Notes: generated from the sequence alone by a model not told the origin. DNA of 41,249 bases from Acidobacteriota bacterium (GCA_003225535.1 QIAL01000362.1:1-41249), one strand, 5' to 3'; positions 26,075 through 35,370 are shown, counted from the first letter of the stretch. Translations and numbers: made by a program.

Positions 26075-26726
26075 TGTTATTCAAGCCCCTCCGATGTGGC
26101 CAGACCCAGCACATGCTGGCAAGAGTTTGCACCAATCTCGGCAGCTGCGACCTTGTGCTAGGACAACGAAGCGCTATTTATCCGTGAATTGTGGAACGGA
26201 TATTTAATGTGAGTTGCCAAAGAGCCCAAAAGCCCAGGTGCCGCAGAAGCGATGATCGCCGCGCCGATGACCTTCCGCACCCTCGCAATCGACCATTATC
26301 GGCGCGCCTTTACTGGTGGCAATAGCCGTACGAAGTTTAACAACGAAATCTGAAGAGAATCTGAAAGGGCAATATCTGCCGGACCTTTTTTAAGAAGGTT
26401 TCAGCTTAGTCGTTAGCGGGCGATTGCACTCAGGTTTCCCATATTCTTAGGCAACTGCGGTCACCTCTTCAGTTTTTGGAGTTCTACTACTCGTGGTCGA
26501 GGCTGTTTCGATTTCTGCCTATTTTCTATTGAGAATTTCCGTGGAGAAGAGCGCGACCACCAGGGCGGAATCGACATCTGCGTCGAGCACTTACTCGTCG
26601 CGGCAACAAGAAACAGAAGCCGAGCTTTCACGACTGCTCGGTTACACCTCCACCTATTACTTGTGAAAACCAAGGGAGATTTGGGTCATCGAGAAAAGTT
26701 TGTTTTGACGGCCGACCTGACTAGGT
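26075..26726. other. Non-coding stretch inside the island
   Basis: About 650 bases. Short open frames exist (for example 26461-26673 on the minus strand), but none has recognisable domain character or a supporting ribosome-binding site. No tRNA, strong terminator or insertion-sequence ends are seen. It may be decayed island DNA. Confidence 0.4.
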
Positions 26727-28425
26727 TTAGCGAGGGTGATTCTCCGGGTGCGCGACACGCCACCTGTCCACGTCCCGCTCTGCTTCGTTGATTTCCTCTT
26801 GGCTGATGGATTTTCGCAAGTCGGCCAGGATGGGCGAGCTTTCTTTGATTGAGTTTCCTGCCAGCATCAGCCACTTGTAAGCGGAGACCTGGTCGGCGCG
26901 GGATTCCTTCTTGCCTGCGAGCAACCGTCCTAGCCGGAACTGTGCCTGGGACATACCCTGGTCCGCGGATAACTGATAGTAGTGCACGGCGAGGGCCTGA
27001 TCCGCGGGTGTACCTTTTCCCTCTTCGTACATGGTGGCCAGATTAAATTGTGCGCCTGTTTGTCCCTGGTTGGCTGCGGCGACGAATAAACGGAGCGCCT
27101 CTTCGAGATCGAGTGGAACACCTTGGCCGAGCGCGTACCGCAGCGCCAACCCGAATTGGGCATCCGGGTGCCTTTGGTCCGCTGCCTTCCGATACCATGT
27201 CACTGCCTTTTCGTAGTCGGGCTTGCCTTGGGCACCGTTGGCAAAAATGTTTCCCAACGTCACCTCTGCTGGAACACTGCCGAGGTCTGCCGCCTTTTCA
27301 TAGTAGTGAATGGCTCGGGCGACGTCGGCGGGCGTACCGTCAGCCGGATGCAGGTAAAAGGCCGCGAGATCCAATGTCGCAGGCACCACGTTCTGGTCCG
27401 CAGCGGCGGTGAGCCAACGTAGAGACTCCTTGTAGTCCTGAGGTACTTCCTTGCCTCGTCCATAGAAACCAGATCATCGACTGCGACGGATCTTTCGGGA
27501 TGCCGATTCCGTCGTCATACATCAGCGCGATATTGGTGGCTGCGTCCAACGAACCTTGTTGGGCCGCCTTTTTATACTACTCCAGCGCCTCAGCCGGGGA
27601 CGGTTGCTCCATTCCAATTCCCATTGCCGAGAAGATGCCGAGAGACTCCTGGGCTGCCATAGATCCTTGATCTGCGGCCTTGCGTAAGAGGCGGAGTGCC
27701 TCCGCGTCGTCTCTCCTCAGCAGAGTGCCCGAGTGCAAGGCAAGGGCAAGCAAGGTTTCGGCTTCAGGATCGCCGGCGCTAGCCTTGTCCTCCACGTTCT
27801 GCAGATCTTCGACTTTCAGATCCTTCGCCTTGTCTTGCAGTTTGTACGCGCTTGCGCTTGATACCTGGTTGGGCGCTGCCGCCACAGGTTTGGGAGCTGT
27901 GTCGGCCATGGCACCCGGGGTCCCTTGGGCCTTCTTCTTTTCTACTTTCTTCTCTACCAGGACGGGAGGGAGTGTTGAAGTAGCGGGAACGGAACCTGTG
28001 TTGGGAAATGGAATTTCAATCACGACTTTGTTTCCCACGGACTGCACATCAAAGTTCACCGGCTCCCTCAAATCGACGACGATCCGCGCAACCGGCGGAG
28101 CGGACTGAAACAGCGCCGCTCGAAACCTCCGTACTGGTCCGTTGTTAATTGGCATTTGCCGATTCCCTGCTGGGAGCGTGAATCCAGGAAAATCGAATAC
28201 CAGGCGATCAGGGTTTGTCAGCGCCACTCCTTGTGGGAGATAAGGAGCGCTGAGGACGATCTCGATGCTAAGACCGTTTGGCTTGAGAGTAATATCTGCG
28301 TGCTCAATCTTTGCGTATGGGGCCGAAGAGGAGTCGACGGACGCATTAGGAGTTTGCGCCTGGATATCGAAGCTGGCCAAGACGCAAAGCCAAATCACCA
28401 CAAATAATTTTGTGAAGCATCGCAC
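26727..28425 (-). pseudogene. Secreted AMIN-domain and Sel1-repeat protein, broken by a nonsense codon and a frameshift
   Basis: The N-terminal 282 codons (28425 to 27577) encode a signal peptide, an AMIN domain (YAKIEHADITLKPNGLSIEI ... VVIEIPFPN) and a Lys/Ala-rich linker. The first Sel1-like repeats follow (DPEAETLLALALHSGTLLRR, GSMAAQESLGIFSAMGIGM). The frame stops at a TAG at 27577-27579, where EALE-stop-YKKAA suggests a TGG-to-TAG change. It continues as SLDAATNIALMYDDGIGIPK to about 27470. It then shifts frame at WF/YGRGKEVPQDYKESLRWL, where part of a Sel1 repeat is missing. The last 220 residues are further Sel1 repeats. Such proteins usually act as periplasmic scaffolds; this copy is not translatable as one chain. 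Confidence 0.78.
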
Positions 28426-29298
28426 AATAACAGATTCCTATAAAAGTCTTAAAGCAGCATCATTGTACTGTTCGTGACCGTTACGCCCTCCCACCCAGGC
28501 GCGTCGAGGGAAGTCAAGTGAAAGCCTCGATGTCGACAATATCGTCGGTCTGTCGATATCCGAGAAGCGGATGTTCTGGACATTGTCAACCGACGAGGAA
28601 GGGCGCTTGTACGTTTTACGGTCGCTACGTGTGCTCTGACCGGGGTCTTTAACAAGGAAAAGCCGTCCGGTACCCCTGTTTAATCGACGCGTCCCGACGC
28701 GTTTCTTATACCCTTTAAGGGCGGACGGGAGAAAATCAGGCGTTCTGGCGATGTTTGCGGATTCTGTTCTCCAGCGCGTGGTGATGAGGGCTGTCGAATT
28801 TTCGACGTAAAGTTCTGCCTTCTCATAATCGGCAGGTCCCTACTATCCGGTGTCCCGAAACTCGAAAATGGGACCCGTTCTGCGTGGCCGCCTCTCGAAT
28901 GCTGCAAGTGGTGAGGTTAGGTCGCGTGCCCTTGCTTCGGGCTTTTAGCCTCTCCAGCAGAGAGATTGTTCTATAAATCTTAGCTTCGTATTTTTTTTAA
29001 AAATTGACACGCCAAAATGCGTCGCTGCGTCCTGCGCACCCTACCCCTTGGACAACTTCTCTTGTAAAGCGCACCTCTGGGGTTCAGGTTAGTCCAAATT
29101 TGGACGTACAAGAGTTTACCTCTCTGTGTCGCAGTTTGTGTCGTAACTCTTCCATCCCTGGCGATATCAGGGCTTGTAACATCGTACCTCTTGGCAACAA
29201 GTTCGAAGCAGGTAAAATGCGTCAAACCCGCATGAACACAGCCTCTCCATGTCGCTTGCTCTCACTCCATCTCGGAATGCCTTTCTTCAGTGAGGGAA
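28426..29298. other. Non-coding right end of the island
   Basis: About 870 bases between the AMIN-Sel1 gene and the right attachment repeat. I find no supported gene. Around 29110-29150 the minus strand can be read as a YDTNCDT string resembling the C-terminal YDTNHDT of the left integrase remnant. This may be a scrap of a second integrase copy, but it is too short to annotate. Confidence 0.4.
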
Positions 29299-29356
29299 AT
29301 GGCATGGAAGAGGTCGTCGGTTCGATCCCGACCAGGTCCACCAAATCCCTCAACAA
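29299..29356 (+). repeat. Right attachment repeat (attR), partial tRNA-Ala copy
   Basis: A 58-bp exact copy of 10982-11039: the tRNA-Ala anticodon loop to CCA end and 14 more flanking bases. The 5' half of the tRNA is absent, so this is not a functional tRNA gene. It marks the right boundary of the island. Chromosomal sequence resumes at 29357. Confidence 0.92.
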
Positions 29357-29683
29357 TTTGGGTGGTCACAAAACGTGACCTTGCGCTAGATCAGAGCTGC
29401 GCCTATTTCACGCGGCATCGTTCGACGATCTCTGTATCTCGTGTTCCATAGCTTTGGCTGACTGGTTTGCCTGTTCGTTTAACTCCTCAAGTCGCCGCCG
29501 CATATCCAGCCCCGCATTTCTTGAGAGCCGCACAATGTTCGCAACCCTGGCTGTGCCCCACGAAAGTCAGCGCTGAGCAAAACCCACGTCTCAATGAGGT
29601 CACGTGTCTCCTCCTATAGACGCCAACGAATGCTTTCCAAACCACGCCCGTCCGGTTCTCCCCTCCGGACGGGCGGGCCTGCG
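29357..29683. other. Intergenic region to the right of the island
   Basis: About 330 bases. A minus-strand frame at 29408-29503 reads MRRRLEELNEQANQSAKAME and could be the C-terminal scrap of a lost helical protein; confidence is low. A strong hairpin at 29645-29675 serves the multicopper oxidase gene as a possible terminator. Confidence 0.4.
29645..29675 (-). terminator. Hairpin downstream of the multicopper oxidase gene
   Basis: A perfect 11-bp inverted repeat, CGCCCGTCCGG / CCGGACGGGCG, with a 9-nt loop lies nine bases beyond the stop of the minus-strand oxidase gene. A short T-containing run (TGGTTTGG) follows on the minus strand. The stem is strong, but the U-tract is imperfect. Confidence 0.5.
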
Positions 29684-31885
29684 CTACTCGACCACCAGCG
29701 GACGCATCATGTCGTGCTCTTCATGCTCGAGGATATGGCAGTGCCAGACGTACTCTTTTCCACCAGTCCTCGGACTCACCGCATTCCGCATGGCTGCGGT
29801 CGGCAAGTTCGGCAAGTTGAACTGCATGATGACAGTCGCGATCTCACCAGGGTTCACGCGCACCGTATCCTTCCACCCGACTTCATTCGGATCAGGCGGC
29901 ATGGGCTGTCCGGCAAAGCTCCAGTGCCCCGGATCTCCGCTGAACGCTTGCCGCTGAATCAACTGCACGTTCACCAGGTGGAAGTGGATGGGATGCGTGT
30001 CGCCGGTGAGATTCATGATCTGCCACACTTCGGTCGAACCGGCCTTTGGGTTTTCCGTTGACGCCGCGAGATATGGCAAGCCCCACGTGGGAATTCCCTG
30101 ATTGTTCACGCCGTTTTGATCGAGAGTACCCATGGTCTGGATCAGACGGCCGAACTCATCGAAGTCCTCGTTCAGGGTCAGCATCCGGTTGGCCACCTCA
30201 GTGAAAGGAAACGCCGGCACTGACGGGTCGCCGTTATTGAACAGCAGCCCAGGTTGGTTTCCAGTGAGGAAGTTTGTTTTGAGCTGCACGTTCAGTTGCC
30301 CCAGCCATGATGGAGTTGAAACCGTATCGCCGCTGCCGGCGGTTACAACAATCTTCAGCAGCGTCCGCGTGTTGGGCCCATGACCCAAGGCGGTCGATGG
30401 CGCTCCTCCGATCGAGGTCTGGTCCGCACATCCGGTGAAGTAGTCGTTGCGCGAATCTCCGCCGGGGAACGGCGCCGGAGCATCGTTATAGAGAATGAAG
30501 CTGGAGCCCGCACTGACGCCGTTGAAGTCAATGATCACGTCAGCGCGCTCGGCGGGAGCAAGCAACAGGTTAAACGGCCCGTCCGGATTAGCGCTAGCTT
30601 CATCGGCCGGATTCACGAGCGGAATTGGCGTCTGATTGCCATGAATGGCCACCGCCGGAAGGAATCCTCCTTCTGTTCCTACCTGATACATGACTGGGCC
30701 CGGTGTACCAACTCGCGCCTCGCCCGCATTCGCCTGGTCCTCCGCATAGAGGTTCAGGTGGTAGAAGCGAGCCTGTGAACCGTTGAGCAAACGGAATCTC
30801 ATGCGCCTGGGTGGAACGCTGACTTTTGGATAAACGCCACCATTGATAACGATTGTGTCGAAAAACGCCTCAGGGATCGCGCACACACGCGGCAGCGGCT
30901 TTGTTCCTTGCGCGGGCGGATCAACAGTCGGGCCCCAATCCCAACGACCTTTCGGATTAGGCCCACTGCGGAAATCGTTCACTTCATAGTCGTGCGGATA
31001 CCACAGGCTTCCCGGGCCTCCCCATCGCCAGGTCGGGTCCTGCCGGAGAATGTTTCGTGGAACGAACCCCTTGTCCTGAATGACCAGCGGAATCCCGACC
31101 AGGTCAGGCAGAAGGCCTGAACTGACCAGCCCCGTCTCAAAGTCGTCGACAATGATGTACGCGGAGGCGACTCCGGCATAAGCGTTGAGGCGCGTGATCC
31201 CGATCGCGTGGTCGTGGTACCAAACCAAACGTGCACTTTGATCGTTGGGGTAGTAGTAGCTAGCTGTACCTGGCAGGACGGGGAAGCCCGGAACGTTCAT
31301 AAAGCTCGATCCATGTTTTCCTAAGGGCGTGAACCATTGAAACGGAGTTCCGTCGCTGAACCATGGCGTTGCTCCGCCATGCAAATGAGTCGCAATGCGA
31401 TTGGTCGGAAGATCGCCCACCATAAGTCCGTTGGGGCCGGCCATGATCGTAGGATCGACGGGCAGAATATGCCTTTCCGGCATCAAATTGGTGACCGTCA
31501 GGAGTGTAGGTGTACCGCGTTTGGCAACGATGGCTCCCGCGAGATACTTCTGATCGAACGTCAACAGGTCGGTGTATCCAAAGAACTCGGTCTTTCCCGG
31601 TAGATCTGGATGCATCTGTTCGCTGAACTTACCGACTGCAACGCTGTAAAGGTCGGTGGCCTTTCCTGCAAAATTTATGGAGCGTTTGGTCGCCAGCGGT
31701 ATGTACTGGCCGATCTCATTCTTGGCTGACGGCCCGAGTCCAGGCACGGACGTTACGAACTTTCGCAGACTTGTTGGGCTCTGGGCAAAAGCCCAGGCTC
31801 GTCCCTTACCAAGGGCTGGGTACAACACCATTCCCGCACCGGCCACAGCGGCCTTCTTCAGAAAGTCCCGTCGGTTATTAGGCAT
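29684..31885 (-). CDS. Tat-exported multicopper oxidase (CotA/bilirubin-oxidase-like laccase)
   Basis: 733 residues. A twin-arginine signal (NNRRDFLKKAAVAGAGMVLY) predicts folded export. All copper ligand motifs are present: THLHGGATPWFSDG and LVWYHDHAIGITRLN in the first cupredoxin domain, HPIHFHLVNVQ (about residues 631-641), and VWHCHILEHEEHDMM (about 713-727), which carries the Cys-His bridge from type 1 copper to the trinuclear centre and an axial Met. It should oxidise phenols, bilins or metals such as Mn(II) or Cu(I) while reducing oxygen to water in the periplasm. It is longer than CotA (about 510 residues), with extra loops between domains. It stands alone on the minus strand just outside the island. 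Confidence 0.93.
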   Translation of the reverse strand: MPNNRRDFLKKAAVAGAGMVLYPALGKGRAWAFAQSPTSLRKFVTSVPGLGPSAKNEIGQYIPLATKRSINFAGKATDLYSVAVGKFSEQMHPDLPGKTEFFGYTDLLTFDQKYLAGAIVAKRGTPTLLTVTNLMPERHILPVDPTIMAGPNGLMVGDLPTNRIATHLHGGATPWFSDGTPFQWFTPLGKHGSSFMNVPGFPVLPGTASYYYPNDQSARLVWYHDHAIGITRLNAYAGVASAYIIVDDFETGLVSSGLLPDLVGIPLVIQDKGFVPRNILRQDPTWRWGGPGSLWYPHDYEVNDFRSGPNPKGRWDWGPTVDPPAQGTKPLPRVCAIPEAFFDTIVINGGVYPKVSVPPRRMRFRLLNGSQARFYHLNLYAEDQANAGEARVGTPGPVMYQVGTEGGFLPAVAIHGNQTPIPLVNPADEASANPDGPFNLLLAPAERADVIIDFNGVSAGSSFILYNDAPAPFPGGDSRNDYFTGCADQTSIGGAPSTALGHGPNTRTLLKIVVTAGSGDTVSTPSWLGQLNVQLKTNFLTGNQPGLLFNNGDPSVPAFPFTEVANRMLTLNEDFDEFGRLIQTMGTLDQNGVNNQGIPTWGLPYLAASTENPKAGSTEVWQIMNLTGDTHPIHFHLVNVQLIQRQAFSGDPGHWSFAGQPMPPDPNEVGWKDTVRVNPGEIATVIMQFNLPNLPTAAMRNAVSPRTGGKEYVWHCHILEHEEHDMMRPLVVE

Positions 31886-32334
31886 ATATTTCTCCAGAGC
31901 GAATTCGAACGACTTCCGAACAGACCATTCCCTTCTCTTCGCAATCTCATTTGCGCGAGCATGACCGATGGATAATCAGATTGACGCAGCGAGGAGTGCT
32001 CGACGAAGTGGCACTCTGTACTGCTCAGCAACCATCAAACGCACGAACTGTACTGGAGCCACGTCTGACATCACCACGCACGAACCATCTGTCATTCTTT
32101 TTGACTCTTGCGAAAAAAGGTACACACCTACTCAATCACGCGCTTTGCAGGGGGAGTACGGGGGCCGAACCTCAGCACTGCGGTAAAGAAAGGGCCTGGG
32201 GGACTGCCACAGTGCTGTTTCTGGTTGTACAGGAAGTCTCGCTCGAAGAACCGTGATCGTCGCCACAGCTGCCGGTGACGACGATCACTCTGGGTTATCC
32301 CGTGACCAGTTGCGACCCAGGACACGCGTGGTTC
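31886..32334. other. Intergenic region between oxidase and lipoprotein genes
   Basis: About 450 bases. It contains the upstream region of the oxidase gene (minus strand) and the perfect-arm hairpin at 32253-32288. Short plus-strand frames across 31951-32256 show no domain character. Confidence 0.45.
32253..32288 (-). terminator. Long hairpin downstream of the Ig-domain lipoprotein gene
   Basis: GTGATCGTCGCCAC pairs with GGTGACGACGATCAC around a short loop; the outer ten base pairs are perfect. It lies about 45 bp past the lipoprotein stop on the minus strand. No clean U-tract follows, so it may be a processing or stabilising hairpin rather than a true intrinsic terminator. Confidence 0.45.
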
Positions 32335-33546
32335 CTACTGGTACGCGAGCGTTAAATTATCCAGATACACGTTGTACGAGTCCTGCTTGTAGTTTCCGTC
32401 CATCTGAAAATTGATCGTCACCCCGTACCATCCCGGGCTCGATCCTTTGTCAAACGTCCAGTCCAGTGTCGCCGTCTGCCCGTTGAGGGTGATCGACTGA
32501 TACGTTTCATGATTGTCCGACGTCCGCTGCACCTTCAGTGTCAGATGATTCCACTGACCGCTCTTCGGATAACAAGGCACTCCCGTCGGGATCCACTGGC
32601 CCTTCGAGTTATCCCAGATGTCCCACTGGTTCCCGTTCGCAATCCGGCACTGGTGGCCATAAATGAAGCCCATACCCCCGAAGAATTGGTTGATGTCGAA
32701 CTCCACCGCCTCCGACAATCCCAGGTTGTCCCCGTAGAAGTCCACGTCGTAGGTGAAGTCGTGCAGCGACGAACTCAGCGACTGGTCGGTGTCAAACAAC
32801 CCCTGTGACGAGTAAGGACCAATCAGATGGTTGTTCCAAAGTGCGTCGGAATAGGGAGTCGTCCCGCCAACATTGAAGATCGTGGCTTGCCCGCTCAGCG
32901 AAGGCGAACTCACTCCCTGCGTCATCGAAAACGAAATCCCATCGCACGGAGAGGGTGAGCAATCCACGAAATTTGGCGGTCCCTGTCCGTACTGTCCCCA
33001 GCCGCCAGCTTTCTGTATGTTCGAGAAAGACGTTCCTCCGCTTCCGCTTGTTGGACTCGATGGTGGAGGCGTGGTCGGCGGCGGCGGTTGCGCGGGCGGC
33101 GGCGAAGGTGGAGGCGGCGCAGCTGCCTGACCTACGCTGATCTGCAAACCTTTCTCTTGCGAAGCTCCCTTTGCGTCCGAAACGGTAACGCCAAAGTTGA
33201 AGCTTCCGGTTGCCGTCGGTGTGCCTGAGACGTTTCCCGAAGTACGATCCAGGTTTACGCCCTGCGGCATTTGCCCCGAAGTGACCGCAAAATTATATGG
33301 AGACGTACCACCGCTCGCGGTCACGCTTCCGCTGTACCCGGAACCTTCGGTTCCGGTCGGCAGACTCGCGGAAATCGCCAAGTTACCGTTATTATTTGCG
33401 CTGAGATTGACGGGTTTTGAAGGACTCCCACAGCCGCTGAGAACGGCAATCGCGGACAAGGTCGCCATGAAAAACGCTCGGTTGGACGTAATGGTTCGGC
33501 AGACGCGCGTCTTCAGCGCGGAATGATTCAAATAAAGAAACATCAT
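32335..33546 (-). CDS. Lipoprotein with putative Ig (He_PIG) domain, proline-rich linker and lectin-like C-terminus
   Basis: About 403 residues from the ATG at 33546, preceded by AGAGG; a TTG three bases upstream is also in frame. A long N-terminus ends in the lipobox AVLSGC. Residues of about 60-140 form a putative Ig domain (SASLPTGTEGSGYSGSVTAS, YNFAVTSGQMPQGVNLDRTS). A linker of almost only Pro, Ser and Thr follows. The C-terminal 230 residues look like a jelly-roll carbohydrate-binding domain (HDFTYDVDFYGDNLG, QWNHLTLKVQRTSDN, SYNVYLDNLTLAYQ). It is a cell-surface protein, possibly for polysaccharide binding. A possible c-di-GMP-type riboswitch lies in its leader. Confidence 0.75.
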   Translation of the reverse strand: MMFLYLNHSALKTRVCRTITSNRAFFMATLSAIAVLSGCGSPSKPVNLSANNNGNLAISASLPTGTEGSGYSGSVTASGGTSPYNFAVTSGQMPQGVNLDRTSGNVSGTPTATGSFNFGVTVSDAKGASQEKGLQISVGQAAAPPPPSPPPAQPPPPTTPPPSSPTSGSGGTSFSNIQKAGGWGQYGQGPPNFVDCSPSPCDGISFSMTQGVSSPSLSGQATIFNVGGTTPYSDALWNNHLIGPYSSQGLFDTDQSLSSSLHDFTYDVDFYGDNLGLSEAVEFDINQFFGGMGFIYGHQCRIANGNQWDIWDNSKGQWIPTGVPCYPKSGQWNHLTLKVQRTSDNHETYQSITLNGQTATLDWTFDKGSSPGWYGVTINFQMDGNYKQDSYNVYLDNLTLAYQ

Positions 33547-33859
33547 CAACCTCTAAGGATTTATTTGGCGGGATCTTGAGCGGAAGATTCCCTTGGCAAC
33601 GGCTATCCGGGAAGACCCTGTGGCCGGCCACGGCCAGAAGAGGTGCACTAGACTTGCTACACCTCAGCACTGAAGACGTCCAGGCGCTTGCTTTTCTGTA
33701 ACCCTTTGCCAAGAACGTACCCCGGATCTAGTACCCCGGAGTACAGTTTCTCAGGATGGAGCTACAGAAAGCACAGTATAGCGATTGCCACATCTGTATT
33801 CAAACGGAATTTCAGGCCCCTGGCCAGTTTCGTATTCGCCCATGGATTCGGGGCGCACC
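33547..33859. other. Leader/intergenic region upstream of the lipoprotein gene
   Basis: About 310 bases between two minus-strand genes. It holds the candidate structured leader at 33592-33713 and a tandem GTACCCCGGA direct repeat at 33717-33726 and 33731-33740 that may be an operator. No coding sequence is seen. Confidence 0.5.
33592..33713 (-). promoter_or_regulatory. Possible degenerate c-di-GMP-I (GEMM-like) riboswitch
   Basis: On the minus strand, CTTGGCAA at the 5' end pairs perfectly with TTGCCAAG at the 3' end as a closing stem. The 3' half reads GCCACAGGGTC-TTCC-CGGATAGCCG-TTGCC, which resembles the P3 helix and closing strand of GEMM riboswitches. The element begins just after GGCAAA, as in GEMM. 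The conserved CGCAAAGCC core is not found: an atypical, long hairpin occupies that place. It sits about 45 bp upstream of a surface lipoprotein gene, a common type of target. The assignment is tentative. Confidence 0.3.
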
Positions 33860-35278
33860 TTATGTTCTCGTTTTGCGCTGCCGCGCGAACCACAAATAAA
33901 CCGGCACGCCCAGCAGGATCACCGCCACTCCGCCGATCGAATCCCAAAGATTGCTCGCGAACGTGTAGCACAGCAGGACGAAAGCCGTACCGATGAAGAG
34001 CGCCGGCACAAAAGGATATCCGGCGGTGCGGTATGGCCTCGCCACGTCCGGCTCCCGTTTGCGAAATACAAAGATCGTGCTCGCGGCCACCATGTAGAAC
34101 AGCCACTCGGCGAAAATGGCCAGCGAGAATAATTCGCGGAAAGCGCCTCCGACCACAATCAGCAGGACCGCCACCGCGCCCTGAATCACCAGCGCCAACG
34201 CAGGCGTGTGAAATCTCGGATGAACTTTTCCCAGCGCTTTGAAAAAATATCCGTCGCGCGCAACCGCGAAGGGCACGCGCCCTCCGCTCATGACGGTGCC
34301 GTTCAGTGTCGCGAGCATTGAGATCATCATCCCGATTGAGACCAGCACGATTCCCAAATGCCCCAACGCCGCCTCGCTCGCTGCCGCAGCCGGCACTGCC
34401 GCATGTGCAATGGTCGCCGCTGGCAGAGCGTATTGAATTCCGGCGTTCAACCCCATGTAGAGTACGGCCACAACTCCGACACCAAGAACAAGAGCCAGAG
34501 GAATGTTCTTCTCCGGCCGCTGAATTTCTTCGCTCACCATGTTCAAATCGTTCCAGCCGTCGTAAGCCCACAGAGCCGCGACCAGCGCAGCCATGAACCC
34601 GCTCACGCCACCGATGGCTCCCGGAAAACTAGTCCCAAAATTACTCCACGACCCGGACGCCGCAGTCAATGCGATGACGGCAATCCCGACGATCATCACC
34701 ACCTTAAGCACTGTGAACGCCAGTTGGAACGCGCCAGCCTTGCGGATTCCGATGTAGTTCAGCCCCGTAATAAACACGTTCGCCGCAATCGCCACCAGAT
34801 GACCGTACGTGATGACGAGCATGCGGCTCGAGGTGATATGGAAAGAGAAAAGGGTCTGTGGCAAGAAGTGAAATGCCGAAAACGTTCCCAACACCCGTAC
34901 CAGGCCGGAGGTCACGCTTGCGATGGATGCGGGCTTCGCAATCAAGAACCAAGTCCAGCCATAAAGAAACGCCGGCAACGGACCATACGCGTCCCGCACA
35001 TACACGTACTCACCGCCCGCGTAAGGCCGCACCGAGCCCAGTTCGGCGTAAGTCAATGCGCCAAAAAAAGAGAGCAGCCCCCCAACGATCCAAGCCAGGT
35101 AAACCAGCCCCGCCGACCCCACCGCTTGCATCATCTCCGCCGGAACGAGAAAAATGCCGCTGCCAATAATCGTCCCGGCCACAATCGAGGTCGCATGCCA
35201 CGCATTCAGCCCCCGAATCAACTCAGGAGCCCGCGGTTTTGTCAAAGTTGCAGGAGATGTAGTTGTCTGCAGCGACAT
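33860..35278 (-). CDS. APC-family amino acid permease
   Basis: 472 residues, 12 predicted helices. The APC/LAT signature is in the first helix, ATSIVAGTIIGSGIFLVPAE, with the unwound GSGIF motif that binds the amino-acid carboxylate. AELGSVRPYAGGEYVYVRDA, the helix-6 block ALWAYDGWNDLNMVSEEIQR and PFAVARDGYFFKALGKVHPR follow. Likely a proton-coupled or exchange transporter of amino acids in the inner membrane; the substrate is not deducible. A palindromic repeat lies 92 bp upstream of its start. No operon partner is evident: the next minus-strand gene, the L,D-transpeptidase, lies upstream, separated by 162 bp. Confidence 0.92.
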   Translation of the reverse strand: MSLQTTTSPATLTKPRAPELIRGLNAWHATSIVAGTIIGSGIFLVPAEMMQAVGSAGLVYLAWIVGGLLSFFGALTYAELGSVRPYAGGEYVYVRDAYGPLPAFLYGWTWFLIAKPASIASVTSGLVRVLGTFSAFHFLPQTLFSFHITSSRMLVITYGHLVAIAANVFITGLNYIGIRKAGAFQLAFTVLKVVMIVGIAVIALTAASGSWSNFGTSFPGAIGGVSGFMAALVAALWAYDGWNDLNMVSEEIQRPEKNIPLALVLGVGVVAVLYMGLNAGIQYALPAATIAHAAVPAAAASEAALGHLGIVLVSIGMMISMLATLNGTVMSGGRVPFAVARDGYFFKALGKVHPRFHTPALALVIQGAVAVLLIVVGGAFRELFSLAIFAEWLFYMVAASTIFVFRKREPDVARPYRTAGYPFVPALFIGTAFVLLCYTFASNLWDSIGGVAVILLGVPVYLWFARQRKTRT

Positions 35279-35370
35279 GTCAGATGCCCCTCATGTTACA
35301 CGCACAAACGCAGGCGATCCCCCGTGCTTGTGAAGCGCCGGATGCTTTAGTCCGTCCCGCAATCGACTCG

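Larger units (their letters stand above)
10982..29356. mobile_element. Genomic island integrated at tRNA-Ala(GGC), organic-acid catabolic cargo
   Basis: An approximately 18.4-kb segment bounded by perfect 58-bp direct repeats derived from the tRNA-Ala 3' end, with a tyrosine-integrase remnant directly inside the left repeat (11041-11565). The cargo is a two-component system, a citrate-type MHS symporter, a Tat-signal MmgE/PrpD protein, a tartrate/D-malate-type dehydrogenase, two YVTN propeller proteins, an ACS-family transporter, a very large TonB receptor, a GIY-YIG-like protein and a broken AMIN-Sel1 gene. No conjugation or phage structural genes are visible. The integrase is degraded, so the island now looks immobile. 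Confidence 0.85.

Noticed and set aside
26461-26673. 70-codon minus-strand frame inside the island
   Set aside because: No domain character and no supporting start signals.
29100-29160. Second integrase tail near the right end of the island
   Set aside because: Only about ten residues resemble the C-terminus of the left integrase remnant; too short to support.
29299-29356. Second tRNA-Ala gene
   Set aside because: Only the 3' half is present; the acceptor 5' strand and D-arm are missing, so it is an attachment repeat.
29408-29503. Short helical ORF right of the island
   Set aside because: 31 codons, no ribosome-binding site, no family recognised; mentioned only as a possible scrap.
34358-35350. 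330-codon plus-strand frame opposite the APC permease
   Set aside because: Antisense to a membrane transporter with strong family signatures; composition is typical of a shadow frame.
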